Source: Candidatus Aminicenantota bacterium
Lineage (GTDB): Bacteria > Acidobacteriota > Aminicenantia > Aminicenantales > Aminicenantaceae
Reading direction: 5' to 3'
NCBI GenBank assembly: GCA_030620655.1
Contig: JAUXEH010000072.1
Span: 1 to 11,184 of the forward strand
Length of the DNA stretch: 11,184 nt
Shown here: positions 7,074 through 11,184 of the stretch, one piece after another
Layout of the letters: each line of letters opens with the position of its first letter
Position numbering within the stretch: position 1 is the stretch's first letter
Program-made: the position numbers and the translations under genes
The notes under the pieces: model-generated
Database searches by the model: none
Seen by the model: only the letters and a program-made list of their open reading frames with translations
Told to the model about the DNA's origin: nothing

Positions 7074-8714
7074 ATGCACGACCAAGAGCGACCGGACACA
7101 TTAATACAGGATTCCCTGGCGCAGGCGGTCCTCCGTGCCTATCGGGAAGGGCAGGAAGACGAGGCGCTCGAACCCATTGTTGCCGTCGATGATGCCGGCC
7201 GACCTGTGGGGAGGATGCGCGGCGGAGACTATGTGATCTTCTATGATATCCGCGGCGAAAGGGAAATCCAGATAACTGAGAGCCTCATCCGGCCCGACTT
7301 TCCCCATTTCCAGGTCGAGCCGGATACCGCCCTGAAATTCGTGACCATGATCGAATACAGCAAAGATCTCGCTGTCAGAGTCGCATTCCCTCCCCAGGGA
7401 AAGATCCGCAACACCCTGGCGGAGGCCGTCACCGGAGCGGGCCGCGGAATCTGCAAGATCGCGGAGTCGGAGAAGGCCGTGCATGTCAGCTACTTCATGA
7501 ACGGAAAGAAGGAAGACGCGTTCTCCGGGGAGGAGAGGATCGTGGTCCCGTCCCCGGAAGGTGTCGCCTCCTATGCCAGTTGTCCAGAGATGAGCGCTTG
7601 TCAGGTGACGGATGCCATCCTGGGAAAGCTACAAGACTCCTCCTGTTCCCTGCTGGTGGCCAACCTCGCCAATGTGGACGTAGTGGGTCACATCGAAGAC
7701 CGAAAGGCCGTGTTGAGAGCCGTAGAGGCCGTGGACGGCGAGCTGGGCCGGATCGTGGACGCCTGCCGGAGCCGGGGCGTGACCCTGGCCATAACCGCCG
7801 ATCACGGAACCGTGGAGGACTGGCTCTATCCCGACGGCCAGGTCAACACGGGGCACACACGGAGCGAGGTCCCGTTCGTGCTCCTGGGTTTCTCCCGGGA
7901 AATTCCGGAAGACCTCCGAGTTCGGGCCGAGGGCGAGCTCAGCGATGTGGCGCCGACCATACTGGAACTCATGGGGATCCCTGTGCCCGGGGAGATGACG
8001 GGACAGAGCCTTCTGGAAGCCCGGGGATCCGAGTCCGCCGCCCGGGATAGGGTCCTGCTGCTCATCCTGGATGGGTGGGGGCTGCGGGAGGAGGAACACG
8101 GCAATCTTATCCACGAGGCTCGCACTCCCAATTTCGACGCAGTTTGGCAGACTTTCCCGCATGCCCGGCTGCAGGCATCGGGAGAGGCGGTGGGGATGCC
8201 TCCGGACACTGTGGGGAACTCGGAATCCGGGCACCTGCACCTGGGAGCGGGCCGCCGGATACTGCTGGACCGCGTGCGTATCGACCAAGCCGTAGCGGAT
8301 GGGAGCTTTTTCCAGAATCCGGCATTTCGCTGGGCCATGGGCGAAGCCAAGCGGGACAGTAGGGCCCTGCATCTTTTGGGGATCGTCTCTCATTACAGTT
8401 CCCACGGCACCATCCGCCACCTGTTCGCTCTGCTCCGGCTGGCCCGGGACATGGGGCTGGAAGATGTCTTTGTGCATTCGCTGATCGGGAGGAGAGGGGA
8501 GAAACCGGAAAGCGGAGCCGTGTATGTGTCCAAAGTGGCGGACATGTGCCGATCGCTCTCTGTGGGGCGGGTCGTCACGGTTATGGGGCGGTTCTGGGCC
8601 CTGGACCGTGAGGAAAACTGGGACCGTATCGAGAAGACCTATCGGGCCCTGGTCCAGGGAGAGGGGACACACGTACCCATTCAGGGAACTTTTGCGCGGC
8701 CTATGCGTAATTAG
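7074..8714 (+). CDS. gpmI: Circularly permuted cofactor-independent phosphoglycerate mutase homologue
   Basis: This 546-aa protein belongs to the alkaline phosphatase superfamily and resembles GpmI over its whole length, but with the halves in swapped order. Residues 13-315 match GpmI from mid-phosphotransferase domain to its normal C-terminus: GGDYVIFYDIRGEREIQI (Arg60, Arg63), AESEKAVHV (Lys134), PEMSA, NVDVVGH (Asp202, His206), TADHG (Asp243, His244), NTGHT (His261) and DVAPTILELMG. Residues 325-531 then match the GpmI N-terminus: LILDGWG (Asp333), TVGNSESGH (Ser383), SSHG (His444), GRFWALDR (Arg506, Arg512) and YRALVQGEG. All metal ligands and the phosphoserine are kept. The substrate motif DGRD has become GRRG (472-475). 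GpmI interconverts 3- and 2-phosphoglycerate in the cytoplasm; whether this form still does is open. The gene follows a strong promoter and leads an ABC-exporter operon, 9 bp upstream of the first ATPase. The fold and permutation are seen in sequence; the substrate is not known. Confidence 0.9.
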   Translation: MHDQERPDTLIQDSLAQAVLRAYREGQEDEALEPIVAVDDAGRPVGRMRGGDYVIFYDIRGEREIQITESLIRPDFPHFQVEPDTALKFVTMIEYSKDLAVRVAFPPQGKIRNTLAEAVTGAGRGICKIAESEKAVHVSYFMNGKKEDAFSGEERIVVPSPEGVASYASCPEMSACQVTDAILGKLQDSSCSLLVANLANVDVVGHIEDRKAVLRAVEAVDGELGRIVDACRSRGVTLAITADHGTVEDWLYPDGQVNTGHTRSEVPFVLLGFSREIPEDLRVRAEGELSDVAPTILELMGIPVPGEMTGQSLLEARGSESAARDRVLLLILDGWGLREEEHGNLIHEARTPNFDAVWQTFPHARLQASGEAVGMPPDTVGNSESGHLHLGAGRRILLDRVRIDQAVADGSFFQNPAFRWAMGEAKRDSRALHLLGIVSHYSSHGTIRHLFALLRLARDMGLEDVFVHSLIGRRGEKPESGAVYVSKVADMCRSLSVGRVVTVMGRFWALDREENWDRIEKTYRALVQGEGTHVPIQGTFARPMRN

Positions 8715-8723
8715 GTATAGATC

Positions 8724-9635
8724 ATGAGTGTCGAAGTCAACAAACTGCATTTCAGCTACGGCCGGGTCAAGGCCCTGGACGGTGTGGACCTGGCACTGCC
8801 CCAGGGAGCCATTGGCCTGCTGGGTCCCAATGGGGCGGGGAAGAGCACCCTCATCCGGATCCTGCTGGGATTCCTGGTCCCTCAGGAGGGCCAGGGCCGG
8901 GTGCTGGGCTACGATATCCGCACGCAGCAGTCCCTGATCCGGCGTTACGTGGGGTATATGCCCGAGGACGACTGCCTGATCCCCGGGATCGACGCCGTAT
9001 CCTTCACGGCGTATTTGGGCGAGCTTTCGGGTATGCCCAAGCAGGAAGCCATGAAGCGCGCCCATGAGGTGCTGTATTATGTGGGATTGGAAGAGAGCCG
9101 CTACCGCCTGCTGGAGACCTATTCCAGCGGCATGAAGCAGCGGCTGAAGCTGGCCCAGGCCATCGTGCATGACCCCAAGCTGATCTTCCTGGACGAGCCC
9201 ACCAGCGGCCTGGACCCCCGGGGAAGGGGAGAGATCCTGGAGCTCATCATGGATATTACCTCCAAGAAGGATATCCAGGTGCTGATCTCCTCCCACATCC
9301 TGTCCGACATCGAGGCAACCTGCTCCTATGTCTTGATCCTGGACAAGGGAAAGGTGGCATCGGAAGGCAAGATCAGCGACCTCAAGCGGATCGATTACAG
9401 CATGTTCGAGCTCAAGCTGTTCGGGGAGACTTCCGGATTCATACGCCGGCTCGAGGCCCTCGAATGCCGTGTCGAAGAGATGGAGGACAAGCTGATCAAG
9501 CTGTACCTGCCGCCTGGGAGAAGCCCCCAGGAGATCTTTCGGATCGCGGCGGAGGACAAGGTCCAGATCCGGCATTTCGTCAAGAGCCAGACCTCGCTGG
9601 AAGACCTCTTCGCCCAAGTGGTGGGGGTGGACTGA
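8724..9635 (+). CDS. ABC-2-type exporter ATPase subunit 1
   Basis: This 303-aa nucleotide-binding subunit powers an ABC-2 exporter at the inner face of the membrane. Walker A is GPNGAGKST (34-42), the Q-loop position carries Glu81 (YMPEDD), as in many ABC-2 ATPases, the signature is YSSGMKQR (133-140), Walker B is LIFLDEP (153-159) with catalytic Glu158, and the H-loop is SSH (His191). A roughly 80-residue C-terminal extension after the core is typical of this subclass and lacks a recognisable extra domain. The start lies 9 bp after the mutase stop with only a weak ribosome binding site (AGG at 8713-8715), suggesting coupling to upstream translation. The stop shares one base with the permease start. 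The cargo cannot be inferred. Confidence 0.93.
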   Translation: MSVEVNKLHFSYGRVKALDGVDLALPQGAIGLLGPNGAGKSTLIRILLGFLVPQEGQGRVLGYDIRTQQSLIRRYVGYMPEDDCLIPGIDAVSFTAYLGELSGMPKQEAMKRAHEVLYYVGLEESRYRLLETYSSGMKQRLKLAQAIVHDPKLIFLDEPTSGLDPRGRGEILELIMDITSKKDIQVLISSHILSDIEATCSYVLILDKGKVASEGKISDLKRIDYSMFELKLFGETSGFIRRLEALECRVEEMEDKLIKLYLPPGRSPQEIFRIAAEDKVQIRHFVKSQTSLEDLFAQVVGVD

Positions 9636-10507
9636 TGACCATCAGGGAAAAAGGCTACGCGCATTGGGACGGTGAGTTCAAGGACACCCGCTTTCGCTGG
9701 GGACCGATCTCCCGCTACGCCATCAAGCTGTCCTTTCGCAGGAAATTCTTCAAGTTCCTGTTCTTCTCGACCCTGGTGCCGGCCCTGTTCACCCTGACCA
9801 TGATCTACGTGTCCGAGCGGTTGGGGGACTTCGCGTTCCTGACCAACGACACGGACGCCCTCTCCTTTTTTGAGGTCAACCCCGTGTTCTTCATGCGGTA
9901 TTTCAGCGAATGGCTGCTGTTCATGATCGTCCTGCTGCTGGTCTTCTGCGGCGCGGGGCTGATCGCCGACGATCTGAAGTACAACTCCCTGCAGCTCTAC
10001 TTTTCCCGGCCCATCACCAAGAAAGACTATGTCCTGGGCAAGGCCTCGGTCATCGTGTTCTTCCTCTCCCTGATCACCGTGGTCCCGGGGCTGGTGTTCG
10101 TGGTCATGAAGCTGCTGTTCGCCGGCAGCTTCCAGTTCCTCCGTCAGTTTCCCTGGCTTCCGTTTTCAGTGGTTGCGTATTCGGCCTTCATCATTCTGTT
10201 TTTCACCTTCTACACGCTGCTCCTGTCTTCGCTCAACAAGAATCGGCGCTATGTGGCCGTGCTGATCTTCGGGCTTTATGTGTTTACCGATATCCTCTTC
10301 GGTATCTTCCACGGCATCTTCCGCAACCCGTATTTTGCCCTGCTGTCCATCAAGAACAACCTGAAGCAGGTCGGTGCCGTGCTGTTCGGCCAAGAACCGC
10401 AGTACGACATCCCCTGGGTGCTGTCGCTCCTCATCCTGGCCGCGTTCTGCACATTTTCCGCCTTCGTCCTGAACAAAAAGATCCGCGGCGTCGAGGTGGT
10501 AAAGTGA
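9635..10507 (+). CDS. ABC-2-type exporter permease subunit
   Basis: The start is the ATG at 9635, overlapping the preceding stop as TGATG. The frame is open further upstream, but that part lies inside the ATPase gene and is not used. The 290-aa product has six hydrophobic segments (about 39-59, 92-111, 137-161, 174-199, 206-227 and 258-279). A cytoplasmic loop, SLQLYFSRPITKKDYVLGK (118-136), after the second segment matches the typical ABC-2 permease pattern in which 'P-x-x-[KR]-x-x-Y-x-x-G-K' follows a helix. It has no signal peptide and begins with about 35 polar residues. It should form the membrane channel for one or both flanking ATPases. Its last codon overlaps the GTG start of the second ATPase. 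Confidence 0.9.
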   Translation: MTIREKGYAHWDGEFKDTRFRWGPISRYAIKLSFRRKFFKFLFFSTLVPALFTLTMIYVSERLGDFAFLTNDTDALSFFEVNPVFFMRYFSEWLLFMIVLLLVFCGAGLIADDLKYNSLQLYFSRPITKKDYVLGKASVIVFFLSLITVVPGLVFVVMKLLFAGSFQFLRQFPWLPFSVVAYSAFIILFFTFYTLLLSSLNKNRRYVAVLIFGLYVFTDILFGIFHGIFRNPYFALLSIKNNLKQVGAVLFGQEPQYDIPWVLSLLILAAFCTFSAFVLNKKIRGVEVVK

Positions 10508-11184
10508 GTCCGGTCATCGAAACCCGCAACCTGTCCAAATGGTACGGCAACGTGCTGGGCCTGAACGATGTGACCGTCTCCGTAGAGGCAGGCATCACGG
10601 GCCTGCTGGGGCCCAACGGGGCGGGCAAGTCCACCTTCATGAAGCTGATCACGGGGCAGCTCAAACCCAACATCGGCAGTGTGACCGTAGCCGGCCGCGC
10701 GCCCGGCCGGGATTTCAGGCTGTTCTCCCGCGTGGGTTTCTGTCCGGAGCAGGACTCGTTCTTCGAAGAGATGACGGGCCGGCAGTTTCTCACCGGGCTT
10801 CTGCGCCTCCATCATCTGTCGCCGCCCGAGGCCGAAGACAAGGCCGCCAAGGCGCTGGAGATTGTGGAGCTGCTCAGTGACAAGGATCGCTCTGTCCGTT
10901 CCTACAGCCGGGGGATGCGCCAGCGCCTGAAGTTTGCGCAGGCCATCGCCCACGAGCCGGATATCATGTTCCTGGACGAGCCCCTGAACGGCATGGATCC
11001 ACTGGGCCGCCGCAAGATGATACGTCTCATCAAGAGCTACGGCCGCGAGGGAAAAACGGTCGTGGTATCCAGCCATGTGCTGCCGGAGATCGAGGCCATG
11101 ACCAACTCCATCATCCTCATCCACCAAGGCAAGATCTTTGCCCAGGGCGACATCCACTACATCCGGGACCTGATAGAGACCCAC
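10504..11184 (+). CDS. ABC-2-type exporter ATPase subunit 2, C-terminus beyond the right edge
   Basis: The frame is open from a GTG start at 10504, which overlaps the permease stop by 4 bp (GTGA), to the window end, giving 227 codons. The gene is partial. Walker A is GPNGAGKST (36-44), CPEQD (80-84) is the Q-loop region, the signature is YSRGMRQR (134-141), Walker B is IMFLDEP (154-160) with Glu159, and the H-loop is SSH (His191). The nearly complete core shows it is a functional ATPase. It differs clearly from the first ATPase, so the two look like paralogous partners rather than a recent duplication. A second permease gene probably follows outside the window, since ATPase-permease-ATPase-permease is a common layout. 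No ATG in the conserved part offers a better start. Confidence 0.9.
   Translation, partial: MSPVIETRNLSKWYGNVLGLNDVTVSVEAGITGLLGPNGAGKSTFMKLITGQLKPNIGSVTVAGRAPGRDFRLFSRVGFCPEQDSFFEEMTGRQFLTGLLRLHHLSPPEAEDKAAKALEIVELLSDKDRSVRSYSRGMRQRLKFAQAIAHEPDIMFLDEPLNGMDPLGRRKMIRLIKSYGREGKTVVVSSHVLPEIEAMTNSIILIHQGKIFAQGDIHYIRDLIETH

Noticed and set aside
7074..8714. The idea that the swapped mutase is two broken genes, a frameshift or a tandem duplication remnant
   Set aside because: There is one uninterrupted frame. Each GpmI segment occurs exactly once, all metal ligands are kept, and the cut lies in a loop.
7629..9617. A 662-codon open frame on the minus strand, antisense to the mutase and first ABC ATPase genes
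   Set aside because: Its translation is rich in His, Gln, Asp and Pro with no recognisable domain. It lies wholly opposite two genes with clear motifs and is what high-GC codon bias produces.
9464..9634. An extended N-terminus for the ABC permease starting at 9464
   Set aside because: This stretch is within the first ATPase gene. The TGATG overlap at 9633-9637 gives a natural coupled start, and the extension has no membrane or domain features.

Overview
The window is a GC-rich (about 60%) bacterial segment. It holds eight protein-coding genes, two of which (alanine racemase and the last ABC ATPase) run off the edges. Two Tat leaders, Sec leaders, an exported M23 peptidase and a predicted lipoprotein point to a Gram-negative-type, probably anaerobic bacterium. 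The radical SAM sulfatase-maturase-type enzyme fits an anaerobe. The mix of Tat-exported amidohydrolase, S9 peptidase and ABC-2 exporters would suit Acidobacteriota or Aminicenantes-like lineages, but this placement is a guess from gene content. No tRNA, rRNA, CRISPR, IS element or integrase is visible.

Left region (1-4697): two divergent operons share an 89-bp intergenic region. On the minus strand, a radical SAM maturase (779-2008) is followed 24 bp later by a Tat-leader alanine racemase (754 down to the left edge). On the plus strand, a Tat/lipoprotein N-acyl-D-amino-acid deacylase (2098-3807) overlaps by 4 bp a secreted M23 endopeptidase (3804-4697). Racemase, D-aminoacylase and peptidoglycan endopeptidase together look like a cell-envelope module for releasing and converting D-amino acids. 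That reading is inference from co-location and leaders.

Middle (4764-6803): a secreted S9-family prolyl-oligopeptidase-type peptidase on the minus strand, convergent with the M23 gene. Its promoter (TTGACG-N17-TAACAT) lies in the 270-bp region that separates it from the next operon, and two GGTC-GACC palindromes lie around its predicted transcription start.

Right region (7074 to end): a near-consensus sigma70-type promoter (TTGACA-N17-TATAGT) drives a tight operon of four genes: a phosphoglycerate mutase homologue, an ABC ATPase, an ABC-2-type permease and a second ABC ATPase. The standout is the mutase homologue (7074-8714). It is a cofactor-independent phosphoglycerate mutase whose halves are in swapped order. 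The usual C-terminal half, from the middle of the phosphotransferase domain to the natural C-terminus, comes first, and the usual N-terminal half (DGWG, NSE-GH serine) comes second. This is a clean circular permutation in a single intact reading frame, with all metal ligands kept but the DGRD substrate motif changed. I know of no description of such a form.
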